Shown: one piece after another, positions 16,178 through 25,943 of the stretch
Position numbering within the stretch: position 1 is the first letter of the stretch
How the letters are laid out: each line of letters starts with the position of its first letter
Source: Clostridium sp. M62/1
GTDB taxonomy: Bacteria; Bacillota; Clostridia; Lachnospirales; Lachnospiraceae
NCBI RefSeq assembly: GCF_020736365.1
Contig: NZ_CP085988.1
Coordinates: 3,416,001-3,480,000 of the forward strand
Reading direction: 5' to 3'
Length of the DNA stretch: 64,000 bases
Notes under the pieces: model-generated
Told to the model about the DNA's origin: nothing
Databases searched by the model: none
The model's input: the letters and a program-made list of their open reading frames with translations, nothing else
Made by a program: the position numbers and the translations under genes

Positions 16178-16189
16178 TTATTCAAACTC
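16178..16189. repeat. guaA-side att core
   Basis: The last three codons and stop of guaA, identical to 3117-3128. The integrase gene lies 3 kb inside from here. Confidence 0.65.
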
Positions 16190-17719
16190 AATCGTAGCCG
16201 GCGGCTTCCCCGTGCAGTCATACAGCACACGGTTCACGCCCTTCACCTCGTTGACAATTCTGCTTGTCACCTTGCTCAGTACTTCCCACGGAAGTTCTGC
16301 TGACTCTGCAGTCATAAAGTCGCTGGTCAGCACGGCGCGCAGCGCTATGGCATAATCATAGGTTCTCTCGTCTCCCATGCATCCAACGGATCTCATGTTT
16401 GTCAGGGCTGCAAAGTACTGTCCCAGGTTTCTGGCGATTCCGGCCTTGTCAATTTCCTCGCGGTAGATCGCATCGGCATCCTGCACGATTCTTACCTTCT
16501 CCGGCGTAATGTCACCGATGATTCTTACGCCAAGACCCGGGCCCGGGAACGGCTGACGGAATACCAGATGCTCCGGAATTCCAAGCTCCAGTCCGGCTTT
16601 TCTCACCTCGTCCTTGAACAGCATTCTGAGAGGCTCGATAATTTCCTTGAAATCTACGTGCTCCGGCAGTCCTCCCACGTTGTGGTGAGACTTGATCACG
16701 GCAGATTTTCCAAGGCCGGACTCAATAACATCCGGATAGATGGTTCCCTGTACCAGGAAGTCAACTGCACCGATTTTCTTTGCCTCTTCCTCAAATACAC
16801 GGATAAACTCCTCACCGATGATTTTTCTCTTCTTCTCCGGATCTGTCTCACCGGCCAGCTTATCATAGAAACGCTGCTGAGCATTGACACGGATAAAGTT
16901 TAAGTCATACGGACCGTTGGGACCGAATACCGCCTCTACCTCGTCGCCCTCGTTTTTGCGCAGAAGGCCATGATCCACAAATACGCAGGTAAGCTGCTTG
17001 CCCACTGCCTTTGCCATCATAACTGCTGCAACAGAAGAGTCAACGCCGCCGGACAGCGCACACAGCACGCGGCCGGAGCCAACCTTTTCCCTGATTTCCT
17101 TAATAGATTTTTCCACAAAGGCATCCATCTTCCAGTCTCCGCTGCAGCCGCAGACGCTGTAAACGAAGTTGGAAAGCATCTTCGTTCCCTCCTGGGTATG
17201 CATTACCTCTGGATGGAACTGAACGGCATACCAGTTTTTCTCCGGCATTTCCATAGCTGCTACCGGGCAGACAGGAGTATGGCCTGTCACAGCAAAGCCC
17301 TCCGGGGCCTTCTCAATATAATCTGTATGGCTCATCCAGCAGATCGTCTTTGGAGATACATCCGCAAACAGCTTGGAGGCCGTGTCAACATCCACCTCTG
17401 TCTTTCCGTACTCGCTGACAGGGGCTGTTGCCACCTTTCCGCCCAGCAGGTATGCCATCAGCTGTGCGCCATAGCAGATTCCCAAAACAGGAATACCCAG
17501 TTCAAAGATTTCTTTTGAACAGCGAGGAGAATCGTCCCCATATACACTGTTAGGTCCGCCGGTAAAAATGATTCCCTTCGGATTCATCTCTTTAATTTTT
17601 TCAATCGGCATACTGTACGGATGAACTTCACAATATACGTTGCATTCTCTTACTCTTCTGGCAATTAACTGATTATACTGACCGCCAAAGTCCAATACAA
17701 TAATCATTTCTTTTTCCAC
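16178..17719 (-). CDS. guaA: GMP synthase (glutamine-hydrolysing)
   Basis: A 513-residue GuaA that converts XMP to GMP using glutamine and ATP in the cytoplasm. The N-terminal class I glutamine amidotransferase domain has the nucleophile Cys in GICYGAQ and the His-Glu pair in QFHPEV. The ATP-pyrophosphatase domain has the P-loop LSGGVDSSV, and the C terminus ends in the usual [10 protein letters not shown]. The start is GTG 17719, seven bases after AGGAGG. It has its own consensus promoter. The 3' end is the insertion site of the mobile element and the C-terminal residues are unchanged by insertion. Confidence 0.98.
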   Translation of the reverse strand: MEKEMIIVLDFGGQYNQLIARRVRECNVYCEVHPYSMPIEKIKEMNPKGIIFTGGPNSVYGDDSPRCSKEIFELGIPVLGICYGAQLMAYLLGGKVATAPVSEYGKTEVDVDTASKLFADVSPKTICWMSHTDYIEKAPEGFAVTGHTPVCPVAAMEMPEKNWYAVQFHPEVMHTQEGTKMLSNFVYSVCGCSGDWKMDAFVEKSIKEIREKVGSGRVLCALSGGVDSSVAAVMMAKAVGKQLTCVFVDHGLLRKNEGDEVEAVFGPNGPYDLNFIRVNAQQRFYDKLAGETDPEKKRKIIGEEFIRVFEEEAKKIGAVDFLVQGTIYPDVIESGLGKSAVIKSHHNVGGLPEHVDFKEIIEPLRMLFKDEVRKAGLELGIPEHLVFRQPFPGPGLGVRIIGDITPEKVRIVQDADAIYREEIDKAGIARNLGQYFAALTNMRSVGCMGDERTYDYAIALRAVLTSDFMTAESAELPWEVLSKVTSRIVNEVKGVNRVLYDCTGKPPATIEFE

Positions 17720-17790
17720 GAGTATTCCTCCTATAAATTTTCACTGTTGTATCAACCTGCAAAAGGTAAAACTCCCGCAGTCTACAATCT

Positions 17791-17819
17791 ATTATAAGAT
17801 ACGCCGCACCTCTTGGCAA
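17791..17819 (-). promoter_or_regulatory. guaA promoter
   Basis: On the minus strand TTGCCA (17814-17819) and TATAAT (17791-17796) are spaced by 17 bp, about 70 bp upstream of the GTG start. I see no purine riboswitch in the short leader. Confidence 0.75.
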
Positions 17820-18017
17820 CCTGTTTTTGCATCAAACCATGCCCAAACTGTGCCCGGACTGCGCTGCAACGTGAACGTCAAAGTGAATATCCAAGCCCTG
17901 ATATATAAAATGAGGACAAAATCAGCAGGCACAGATGCAGACTTGACAGTATTTTTTGGTATTCTTCATAGCTTTTTATATGTTTTATCGCTTTTGCAGT
18001 TTCTTCGCAGTTTACCT

Positions 18018-18692
18018 TTATAAGCCGTAATACTCCTCTGCAGTTTTCTTCCTGTCTTTTCTTCCTGGCTTTTCTTTCCATCCTTCTCTTTCGTTCTTTC
18101 CATTACCTGTCTTTTCGTTCTGCCTTTTTATTCCCCCTCCCACTTCCTTCTTCCCATTTTCCTCCGCAAATTCCAGAACCTTTCGGATCCCCACATAATC
18201 TCCAGCTGTAAACGCTTCCCCGACAGATCGGTACCCGCTTTTTTCATAAAAGCGGTTTAAAGCCTGATTTTCTGCCTGGCAGTCTAAGCGGACGCCTCTT
18301 TTGCCCTGTTTTCGGGCATATTCCTCAATCGCCTTTAAAAAGGCCTGTCCCGCTCCTTTTCCCGCCAGGCCGGTTCTCGTGGCAAGGTGGTGGACATAAA
18401 GGTATGCCCTGTCTCCATCCCACCTCTCATCACTCTCCAGAAGCGCTGCCGCTCCTGCTATATCCGCTCCCCTCATCAGGAAAAACAGCCTTCCATTCCT
18501 GGCATGCTCAGCAAAATATTCCTCTGAATAAAAATCCAGATACTCCTCATCATTCCACTGATGCATTCCCATCTGTTCCATCCAGGCAATGCGCTCTTTT
18601 ATAACTGCGATAAAACTGGAAACCTGCCCTTCCCCTGCCGGCTCCAGCCGATAATTCCTGTCCATCTCATCCCTCATCCGCTTCACGTTCAA
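18018..18692 (-). CDS. GNAT-family N-acetyltransferase
   Basis: A 224-residue protein whose first 175 residues form a GNAT domain: LYVHHLATRTGLAGKGAGQAFLKAIEEYARKQGKRGVRLDCQAENQALNRFYEKSGY contains the acetyl-CoA pyrophosphate loop (R/Q-x-x-G-x-A form, here GLAGKGAG) and the terminal NRFYEKSGY. The substrate is unknown. The last 45 residues are a low-complexity, Lys/Glu/Gly-rich tail that is unusual for the family and may be disordered. The gene begins 12 bp after the uvrA stop, so both are probably cotranscribed. Confidence 0.85.
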   Translation of the reverse strand: MNVKRMRDEMDRNYRLEPAGEGQVSSFIAVIKERIAWMEQMGMHQWNDEEYLDFYSEEYFAEHARNGRLFFLMRGADIAGAAALLESDERWDGDRAYLYVHHLATRTGLAGKGAGQAFLKAIEEYARKQGKRGVRLDCQAENQALNRFYEKSGYRSVGEAFTAGDYVGIRKVLEFAEENGKKEVGGGIKRQNEKTGNGKNEREGWKEKPGRKDRKKTAEEYYGL

Positions 18693-18704
18693 ACCTTTCT
18701 GCCT

Positions 18705-21545
18705 CTAATTTCTTCCGGCTGCCTCCAGGTATTTTTTTACATACTCTCCTGTATAGGAAGCCGGATTTTGTGCTACCTCCTCCGGTGTCCCCTTGGCAAT
18801 GACTGTACCTCCCTTATCCCCTCCATTGGGGCCAATGTCGATGAGATAGTCTGCCGTTTTTATCACATCCAGGTTGTGTTCAATGACAACCACCGTATTT
18901 CCTCCGTCTGAAAGCCTGCGCAGTATCTCAATCAGCTTGTGCACATCTGCAAAGTGGAGGCCTGTGGTCGGCTCGTCCAGCACATAGATCGTCTTTCCCG
19001 TCCCCCTCTTGCTGAGCTCCGTGGCCAGCTTGATTCGCTGAGCCTCGCCTCCCGACAGCTCTGTGGAGGGCTGTCCCAGACGGATATAGGAAAGTCCCAC
19101 ATCATTCAGAGTCTCAATCTTTCTGTAAATCGAGGGCACATTTTCAAAGAAATGGAGAGCCTCCTCCACTGTCATATTCAGCACATCATAGATGCTCTTC
19201 CCCTTGTATTTAACCTCCAGAGTTTCTCTGTTATAGCGTTTTCCTCCGCAGACCTCACAGGGCACGTACACATCCGGCAGGAAGTGCATCTCGATCTTGA
19301 TAATTCCATCGCCGCTGCAGGCCTCGCAGCGGCCTCCCTTCTTATTGAAGCTGAAACGCCCCTTATTGTAGCCCTTCGCCTTGGCGTCGGGGGTCGATGC
19401 AAACAGGTCGCGGATCAGATCAAAGGCTCCCGTATAGGTGGCAGGGTTGGAACGGGGAGTGCGGCCGATGGGAGACTGATCAATTGCAATAATCTTGTCA
19501 AGCTGCTCGGTTCCCTCAATGGTCTTGTGCTTTCCCGGTATGGTTCTGGCCCGGTTCAGCTTTTTGGCAAGGGCTTTGTAGAGAATCTCATTGACCAGAG
19601 AGCTCTTTCCGGAGCCTGACACACCGGTTACGCAGGTCATCACTCCCAACGGGAAGGAGACGTCAATATTTTTCAGATTATTTTCCGCTGCACCGCGCAC
19701 GGTAATCCATCCAGTAGGTTTCCTGCGCTCTGCGGGAACCGGAATTTTAATCCTGCCGCTCAGATATGCCCCTGTGATGGAATCCTTACATTTCATGATC
19801 TGTTTGGCTGTACCCACTGCCACCACATTTCCGCCGTGCTCTCCTGCTCCCGGACCGATATCCACAATACAGTCTGCGGCAAGCATGGTATCCTCATCGT
19901 GTTCCACCACAAGCACCGTATTTCCCAGATCCCGAAGGTGCAGAAGTGTCTTCAGCAGCTTGTCATTGTCCTTCTGGTGAAGACCGATGCTGGGCTCGTC
20001 CAGGATATAGGCAACTCCTACCAGACCGGAGCCGATCTGGGTGGCAAGGCGGATTCTCTGAGCTTCTCCTCCTGACAGGGTTCCCGTAGCGCGGGAGAGC
20101 GTCAGATAATCCAGTCCCACATCAATGAGGAAGCTGACTCTGGCGCGGATCTCCTTCAGAATCGGCGCTCCGATGGCCTCCTGCATGGGAGTCAGGCTCA
20201 GTCCGTCAATAAATTCCCTGTATTTGACAATGGACATATTGGTAGCTTCATAGATATTTTTTTCTCCCACTGTAACGGCAAGGGCTTCCTTCTTCAGTCT
20301 CTGTCCGCGGCAGGCAGGGCAGGGAGTAATCCGCATAAAGGTCTCATACTCTGCCTTCATAGCGTCAGAAAAGGTTTCCCTGTACTTTCTGTTCATGCTC
20401 TGGATCAGTCCTTCAAAGGCAACGTCGTAGACGCCCTCTCCCCGCTGCCCCTTATAACGGACCTTCAGTACCTTTCCTCCTGTTCCGTGGATCAGGACAT
20501 CGTGAATCTCCTTGGGATAATCCTGGAAGGGGGTGTCGAGGCTGAAATGATACTCCTCTGTCAGCGCGTCGAGAATGGCTCTGGTAAAGCTGCCCTTGTC
20601 CGTACAGGACTGCCAGCCCATTCCCACAATCGCCCCCTGGCTGATGCTCAGGGATTTATCCGGAATCAGCAGATCCTCATCAAATTCCATCTTGTATCCC
20701 AGTCCAAAGCATTCCGGGCAGGCGCCGAATGGATTATTGAAGGAAAAGCTCCTCGGCTCCACCTCGTCCACACTGATGCCGCAGTCCGGGCAGGCAAAAT
20801 TCTGGCTGAAATTCATAGTCCCCTGCTCCGGTATCTCCACCGTCATCAGCCCGCCTGTAAGCTCCATGACGGTTTCAATGGAATCTGTCAGACGCTTCTC
20901 GATTCCCGGCTTCACAACAAGGCGGTCCACCACAATTTCGATATTGTGCTTGATATTCTTATCCAGCTTGATCTCCTCAGAAAGCTCATAGAGGCTTCCG
21001 TCAATTCTGACACGGACATAGCCGCTCTTTCGCGCCTGCTCAAGCACCTTCACATGCTCTCCCTTTCTTCCCCTGACCACCGGGGCCAGAAGCTGAATTT
21101 TCGTCCGCTCCGGCATCTCCATAATCTGATCCACCATCTGGTCCACGGTCTGGCGGTGAATCTCTCTGCCGCACTTCGGACAGTGAGGGATTCCGATTCT
21201 GGCATAGAGAAGCCTCATATAGTCATAGATTTCCGTCACAGTTCCCACTGTAGAGCGTGGATTCCTGTTCGTGGACTTCTGATCAATAGAAATAGCCGGC
21301 GATAAGCCTTCTATACTCTCCACATCCGGTTTCTCCATCTGTCCCAGGAACTGCCTTGCATAGGACGACAGAGACTCCATATAGCGCCTCTGCCCCTCCG
21401 CATAGATCGTGTCAAAGGCCAGAGAGGACTTACCGGAACCGGAAAGCCCCGTCAGAACAACCAGCTCATTTCTGGGAATATCCACTGATATATTTTTCAG
21501 GTTGTGCTCATTGGCACCTCGTATTTTAATGTACTGTTTTGCCAT
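18705..21545 (-). CDS. uvrA: Excinuclease ABC subunit A
   Basis: A 946-residue UvrA, the damage-recognition ATPase of nucleotide excision repair. It has two ABC modules: Walker [13 protein letters not shown] (about residue 30) and [11 protein letters not shown] (about residue 640), signatures [10 protein letters not shown] and [10 protein letters not shown], and Walker B segments AYILDEPS and IYVLDEPT. Zinc-binding Cys pairs are seen in CPKCGRE, CPDCG with CPECFGLG, and CEACSGDG with [12 protein letters not shown] 21545 follows GGGAG; a longer frame from 21572 lacks a ribosome site. uvrB and uvrC are not nearby. Chromosomal housekeeping gene with higher GC than the element. Confidence 0.98.
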   Translation of the reverse strand: MAKQYIKIRGANEHNLKNISVDIPRNELVVLTGLSGSGKSSLAFDTIYAEGQRRYMESLSSYARQFLGQMEKPDVESIEGLSPAISIDQKSTNRNPRSTVGTVTEIYDYMRLLYARIGIPHCPKCGREIHRQTVDQMVDQIMEMPERTKIQLLAPVVRGRKGEHVKVLEQARKSGYVRVRIDGSLYELSEEIKLDKNIKHNIEIVVDRLVVKPGIEKRLTDSIETVMELTGGLMTVEIPEQGTMNFSQNFACPDCGISVDEVEPRSFSFNNPFGACPECFGLGYKMEFDEDLLIPDKSLSISQGAIVGMGWQSCTDKGSFTRAILDALTEEYHFSLDTPFQDYPKEIHDVLIHGTGGKVLKVRYKGQRGEGVYDVAFEGLIQSMNRKYRETFSDAMKAEYETFMRITPCPACRGQRLKKEALAVTVGEKNIYEATNMSIVKYREFIDGLSLTPMQEAIGAPILKEIRARVSFLIDVGLDYLTLSRATGTLSGGEAQRIRLATQIGSGLVGVAYILDEPSIGLHQKDNDKLLKTLLHLRDLGNTVLVVEHDEDTMLAADCIVDIGPGAGEHGGNVVAVGTAKQIMKCKDSITGAYLSGRIKIPVPAERRKPTGWITVRGAAENNLKNIDVSFPLGVMTCVTGVSGSGKSSLVNEILYKALAKKLNRARTIPGKHKTIEGTEQLDKIIAIDQSPIGRTPRSNPATYTGAFDLIRDLFASTPDAKAKGYNKGRFSFNKKGGRCEACSGDGIIKIEMHFLPDVYVPCEVCGGKRYNRETLEVKYKGKSIYDVLNMTVEEALHFFENVPSIYRKIETLNDVGLSYIRLGQPSTELSGGEAQRIKLATELSKRGTGKTIYVLDEPTTGLHFADVHKLIEILRRLSDGGNTVVVIEHNLDVIKTADYLIDIGPNGGDKGGTVIAKGTPEEVAQNPASYTGEYVKKYLEAAGRN

Positions 21546-22294
21546 ATTTTTAAACTCCCTCACTGTTTTCACATTTTCACAAAATTTCGGCCAGACCCTT
21601 ACATCTGCCGCCGCAAACTGACTGCCTCGTCTGCAGCTTCATCTGTTTTTATCTATTCTTCCTCTCAGACATCCGGCTTTCGGCCAGAACTCCCCGGCAA
21701 AATTTGACATTCGCCTCCTGTCTCTGAATCTGATGATGCCCGGTACCGCCGCCTGCAGGCATACGGCCAGTCTGAGCTCATTATACTATAACCCCACGTG
21801 CGGCGGTATGGAAATTGCAATATTTTTAGACAAAATTCACCACTGTATGTTTCCTCACGCCGCGCCGTATCCAACTGCGCCGCGGTTCTAAAAAGCAGCC
21901 GGAACCGCTTTTTCTTTCGGTTTTTGTTTTAGCTTCATTATATCACATGCAATCTCCCTTTGCAAACATTTGTTCGATTGTCTGGCTGTTAAATTTTCAT
22001 GCAGAGATAAAAAGCCTGAGAACTCACGCTTCATCCGCTGATCCCCAGCCCAGTTCATTGCCTCAGCGTCTTTTCCTTTCCCGCTTTCGCAACTTACTTA
22101 TGGACTGCCCTTCTCACGGACAAACTGCTGTTCTCAGGCTCTTTTCATCTGTCAGATTATGACATGAAACGCTCTTGTCTGTTTCCTGTTTTCCTTTCTG
22201 TTTTTCCTTCCTGTCTTTCTGTTTTCTCTTCCTGTTTCGTTATTTTTTCGTACTGATCTGCTGTTTTTCCTTCCTCTGCTCCATTGCCGAATTC
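21546..22294. other. 749-bp gap between ftsH and uvrA
   Basis: No convincing protein gene. A short hairpin with AAAAAGC/GCTTTTT around 21891-21912 could terminate transcription coming from ftsH. The interval 22007-22145 has the properties of a structured RNA and is listed separately. Confidence 0.6.
22007..22145 (-). ncRNA. Possible structured RNA downstream of ftsH
   Basis: On the minus strand the ends pair over about 15 bp (GAGCCTGAGAAC with GTTCTCAGGC, ending in T5), enclosing 107 nt. Inside, TGTCC/GGGCA, a GNRA-capped TTGCGAAAGCGG, and CGCTGA/TCAGCG can form. A terminal stem followed by T-run fits a discrete small RNA or a cis-regulatory RNA upstream of uvrA. It does not match any RNA class that I recognise (not SRP, 6S, T-box or a common riboswitch core). 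Strand is inferred from the T-run. Confidence 0.45.
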
Positions 22295-24157
22295 TTAATT
22301 CTGCTGACTCTCCTGCTGCTTTCCTGCAGAATCTGCCTTCAGGATCTCCATAAACTCCTCTCCTGTTATGGTTTCCTTCTCAAGCAGGTAGGCAGCCAGC
22401 TCATGGAGCTTCTCCTCGTTTTCTTTCAGGATCTGGACCGCTCTGTCATGGGCCCTGCGCACAGTATCGATTACCTCCTCGTCAATCCGCATGGCCGTGT
22501 GCTCCGAGCAGGCCAGAGAGGCGTCCCCGCCCAGATACTGGTTGGTCACTGTTTCCAGTGCAACCATGCCGAACTGCTCACTCATACCATACCGTGTCAC
22601 CATGGCGCGGGCAATCTTTGTGGCCTGCTCAATATCGTTGGAGGCGCCTGTGGTAATGGAATGGAAGACAAGCTCCTCTGCCGCACGGCCTCCTGTGAAG
22701 GTCACAATCTTGTTGAACGCCTCCTCACGGCTCATGAGGAAGCGCTGATCCTCCTCCACCTGCATGGTATATCCCAGCGCCCCGCTGGTCCTTGGAATAA
22801 TAGTGATTTTGTGGACGGGAGCAGAATGGCTCTGCATGGCAGCCACCAGGGCATGGCCGATCTCATGGTAAGAGACAATCTTCTTCTCATCCATGGAAAC
22901 TCCGGCATCCTTCCTCTGATAACCGGCAATGACAACCTCCACGCTCTCCTCTAAATCCTGCTGAGAAACGGTTTTTCTTCCCATCCGCACAGCCCGAAGG
23001 GCAGCTTCATTGACAATATTTGCTAAATCCGCTCCGCTTGCGCCGCTGGTGGCACGGGCAATCTCATTGTAATCCACTGTTTCATCCACTTTCACATTTT
23101 TAGCGGAAACTCTGAGAATGGCCTCACGCCCCCTCATATCGGGAAGCTCCACAGGAATCCTTCGGTCAAACCGTCCCGGTCTCAAAAGTGCCTTGTCAAG
23201 AGACTCCGGCCGGTTGGTCGCCGCCAGAATCACAACACCCTTGCGGCCGTCAAAGCCGTCCATCTCTGTCAGAAGCTGGTTCAGCGTCTGTTCTCTCTCA
23301 TCGTTGCCTCCCATGTTTCCGTCGCGTTTCTTTCCAATGGTATCGATCTCGTCGATAAAGACAATACATGGAGCCTTCTCATTTGCCTGCTTAAACAGAT
23401 CCCTCACCTTGGCAGCTCCCATTCCCACAAACATTTCCACAAACTCTGAACCGGAAATGGAGAAAAACGGAACATGGGCTTCTCCGGCCACCGCCTTTGC
23501 CAGAAGTGTCTTTCCTGTTCCAGGAGGGCCTACAAGCAATGCGCCCTTGGGAAGGGTCGCTCCGATTTCCGCATATTTTCCCGGATTGTGCAGGAAATCC
23601 ACAATCTCCTTCAGGGCATCCTTCGCTTCCTCCTGCCCGGCCACATCGGCAAATGTCTTTCCCGTCTCAGATTCTGCATAAATTTTGGCATTAGACTTTC
23701 CAAACGTCATCGCATTTGGCCCGCCCATCCGCTTCATCATAGCCCGGCCCATAATCTGGCCAATCAGAACAAAAAATACAAGGGGCATAATCCAGGTAAT
23801 CAGCACATCCAGAAGGGGGGATGCCTGTGTCGGAATCTCCTTGCTGAACTTCACATCCGTACCCTCCAGACGCTCCGCCAGATTTTCTCCGGTCGGCAGT
23901 CCTGTCTTGCGCACAAGCCTGTGTTCATCGTCCTTCAGTGTATACATAACCTCTTCATTGGTAGTTTCATAGACCTCCTCTATATTCCCCTCGTTCAGAG
24001 AGGTGAGAAACTGGTCGTACCGCACTTCCACCGTCCGATCCATCAGAGACGGAAATACAAAAATATTTAACAGCAGCAAAACCAACATGACGATTCCATA
24101 GTAATACAGGAACGAACGTCTTGGCGGTTTCTTCTGTTCTGTATCCTTATTCTCCAT
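22295..24157 (-). CDS. ftsH: ATP-dependent zinc metalloprotease FtsH
   Basis: A 620-residue membrane-anchored AAA protease that degrades misfolded and regulatory membrane proteins. Transmembrane segments lie at about residues 14-35 and 107-130, with an extracytoplasmic domain between. The AAA module has Walker A GPPGTGKT, Walker [10 protein letters not shown] and the second region of homology ending in RPGRFDRR. The zinc protease site is HEIGHA. The C terminus is short and Gln/Ser-rich. The start has AGGAG. Complete and of normal length; a housekeeping protein. Confidence 0.98.
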   Translation of the reverse strand: MENKDTEQKKPPRRSFLYYYGIVMLVLLLLNIFVFPSLMDRTVEVRYDQFLTSLNEGNIEEVYETTNEEVMYTLKDDEHRLVRKTGLPTGENLAERLEGTDVKFSKEIPTQASPLLDVLITWIMPLVFFVLIGQIMGRAMMKRMGGPNAMTFGKSNAKIYAESETGKTFADVAGQEEAKDALKEIVDFLHNPGKYAEIGATLPKGALLVGPPGTGKTLLAKAVAGEAHVPFFSISGSEFVEMFVGMGAAKVRDLFKQANEKAPCIVFIDEIDTIGKKRDGNMGGNDEREQTLNQLLTEMDGFDGRKGVVILAATNRPESLDKALLRPGRFDRRIPVELPDMRGREAILRVSAKNVKVDETVDYNEIARATSGASGADLANIVNEAALRAVRMGRKTVSQQDLEESVEVVIAGYQRKDAGVSMDEKKIVSYHEIGHALVAAMQSHSAPVHKITIIPRTSGALGYTMQVEEDQRFLMSREEAFNKIVTFTGGRAAEELVFHSITTGASNDIEQATKIARAMVTRYGMSEQFGMVALETVTNQYLGGDASLACSEHTAMRIDEEVIDTVRRAHDRAVQILKENEEKLHELAAYLLEKETITGEEFMEILKADSAGKQQESQQN

Positions 24158-24879
24158 AGATTTACTCTCCTTTTGATCTTTTTTCTTCTTTCCTTACGGG
24201 TTCACTCTATTATATTTTCTGCTTCAGTTCAGGGTCTCTGATCTTTATCGAAGTCCTGCCGTTCCTTCCTCTTACAGTAATATTTGCTTCTGCTTAAGCG
24301 GAGATTTTATTCCTCCTTTTCGCTTCCCTTAATCTCAGCAGTTTCTTGCAGTTTCTCTTCAGTCAGTTTTCCTGACTGACTTTTCACTCTGTATAAATCA
24401 TTGACATTCCTGAAAATATTATACTTTGCAGACAGGCAATCCGCTGTCAGTAGCAAAGGCACAGATGAGCTGACACTGCTTGTGAGCAGAAAATACAATT
24501 TGATCTTACGCAAATAACAATAACTCTGTTGTTTACTTTTGTCAATGGTTTATAGTAAATATTTATTTACTTTTAATAATTATTGATTTATCATCGCTTA
24601 TATGATATGATTCGATTAGAAACATTAAATCCCGCTTCCCTAAAACATCGCAGGAGCGTTTGGTTCCTGTATATCAGACACCGGGCATCTAACTTCTGCA
24701 ATACCGATATATAAATCTTTCCGCAGAGGTTTCACCTGATATGGCCTTATTCATAATATAGCTTCATTCATAATATGGCCTCATCCATTTTAAGAACTTC
24801 ATCTGAGGAAATTCACAATACACTTGATTGATGCCCGGTTCTGAGAAAACATTAAAATATATAAAAAAGGAGCAATTAC
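24158..24879. other. 722-bp gap between ftsH and the marR-type gene
   Basis: No gene that I can support. It contains an AT-rich stretch (24530-24610) with the palindrome listed at 24554-24571 and a minus-strand promoter-like pair TTGACA/TATTGT just upstream of a doubtful 68-codon frame starting with TTG. Confidence 0.5.
24554..24571. promoter_or_regulatory. AGTAAATA-N2-TATTTACT palindrome
   Basis: A perfect 8-2-8 inverted repeat about 310 bp upstream of the MarR-type regulator. MarR dimers bind palindromes of this size, so this may be its operator, but distance and lack of a mapped promoter leave this open. Confidence 0.4.
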
Positions 24880-25341
24880 ATGATGAGTACTGATATAAAC
24901 ACGGCCGGCAAACACTTTCTGCAGTTTGCCATCGCCTTTCTAAGCCTGACCAAGTGCCAGTACCAGCAGGCGAATGATGTGAAAGTAAATTCATTAGGCT
25001 TTTTCACTTTAGTTGCACTGGAAAACTGGGCAGATGAAAATTATACGATGTCCGATCTCGCAGACAAGCTGCAGATCGCCAAACAGCAGCTGTCCAGGCT
25101 CATTAATGATTTGGAGGCCAAGGAGCTGGTGGAACGAATCCACGACACCGCAAACAGGCGAAGAGTATATATACGGATCTCCAGGCATGGCCTTGAAATG
25201 ATGGATGAGCTGAAGCAGTCCATGCTTAAAAGCACCACAGCGGCACTGTCAGCATACAGTGAAGACGAGCTGGAAGAGCTGGATCACTGCCTGTGCCGCC
25301 TGACGAAATTAATGGAAAAATTTAATGCGGACGGCTGCTAG
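24880..25341 (+). CDS. MarR-family transcriptional regulator
   Basis: A 153-residue MarR-type winged-helix regulator: YTMSDLADKLQIAKQQLSRLINDLEAKELVERIHDTANRRRVYIRISRHGLEMMDEL shows the recognition helix and the wing with the conserved D-x-R-R segment. It starts with ATGATG after AAAGGAG. Target genes are unknown; it is monocistronic, followed by the surface-protein locus. A 14-nt-scale inverted repeat after the stop (GCAGGCACTTTC region) may end its transcript. Confidence 0.88.
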   Translation: MMSTDINTAGKHFLQFAIAFLSLTKCQYQQANDVKVNSLGFFTLVALENWADENYTMSDLADKLQIAKQQLSRLINDLEAKELVERIHDTANRRRVYIRISRHGLEMMDELKQSMLKSTTAALSAYSEDELEELDHCLCRLTKLMEKFNADGC

Positions 25342-25509
25342 TCCGCTGATTTCTTTTTATTCCCAGAGTGTCTGCTGATTGTTCCTAAAACAGCAGGCAC
25401 TTTCATTTTTTAAAATTTTCTGTACTCTAAAAGCGACCCCCGGTATACATTTGAAACTTCTCATTTTTCTCTTACAGCCCTTCCTGTGGGCTCTCTATGC
25501 CAACCTTCT

Positions 25510-25943
25510 ATAATTTCCCTTATCCGAAGTATAATAGCCACGTAATGCAGTTAGGAATTTCGAAAAAAATGATTTCAAGAAGAAAAAAAGGAGAGTGCAT
25601 TCATTATGAGAAAGCAGACTAAATTAGTTGCAGTTCTTTCTGCAGCAGCTTTACTCGCTGTAGGCGCTTCCATGACATCTTTCGCAGGTTGGGAGAAGGA
25701 TGAGGATGGTATCTGGCACTACTATGACAGCGATGATGAGATGGTAACAGACGAGTGGAGAAAAGACGGCTCCAAGTGGTTCTATCTCGATGAGGATGGA
25801 AACATGCTGACAGATTCCTGGGTAGACGATGAGTACTACGTAGGTTCTGACGGCGCTATGTTAAAGAATCAGTGGGTTAAGACAACAGCTGATGAGGATG
25901 TAGATGATCCAGAGGATGACGGTGATCACTGGTACTACTTCTC
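25510..25943 (+). repeat. Left copy of a ~434-bp inverted repeat (promoter region plus 5' coding part of the surface-protein gene)
   Basis: From ATAATTTCCC at 25510 to codon 113 of the surface-protein gene the sequence is repeated in inverted orientation at 30414-30846. I count only three synonymous substitutions and one A-run length change in the stretch. Identity starts abruptly at 25510 and declines after 25943. Confidence 0.9.

Larger units (their letters stand above)
3117..16189. mobile_element. Integrative and mobilizable element in the 3' end of guaA, carrying zinc uptake genes
   Basis: The element is bounded by a 12-bp direct repeat (TTATTCAAACTC on the + strand) at 3117-3128 and 16178-16189. 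On the minus strand this is the sequence encoding the last three GuaA residues and the stop codon, so insertion leaves guaA intact. Inside are int and xis next to guaA, an XRE regulator, MobC, a RepA-like ATPase, an iteron-like array, an oriT-like hairpin, a relaxase pseudogene, TnpV, DUF5348 and complexin-like small proteins, and a zur-znuABC cargo operon. The 3' end of guaA is a known integration hotspot for genomic islands. The element carries no visible type IV secretion genes, so it would need a helper. The broken relaxase suggests it is no longer mobile. Confidence 0.75.

Noticed and set aside
17878..18081. 67-codon Lys/Arg-rich frame between guaA and the GNAT gene
   Set aside because: Overlaps the GNAT 3' end in another frame and has no ribosome site or recognisable fold.
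20487..21305. 272-codon open frame on the plus strand inside uvrA
   Set aside because: It is fully antisense to a certain uvrA, has no ribosome site and no protein-like motifs.
22175..22954. 259-codon plus-strand frame over the ftsH 3' part
   Set aside because: Antisense to ftsH with low-complexity Ser/Cys/Phe start; a compositional shadow.
24307..24513. 68-codon minus-strand frame with promoter-like TTGACA/TATTGT upstream
   Set aside because: It begins with TTG, lacks a ribosome site and has no conserved features; kept only as a note in the gap entry.
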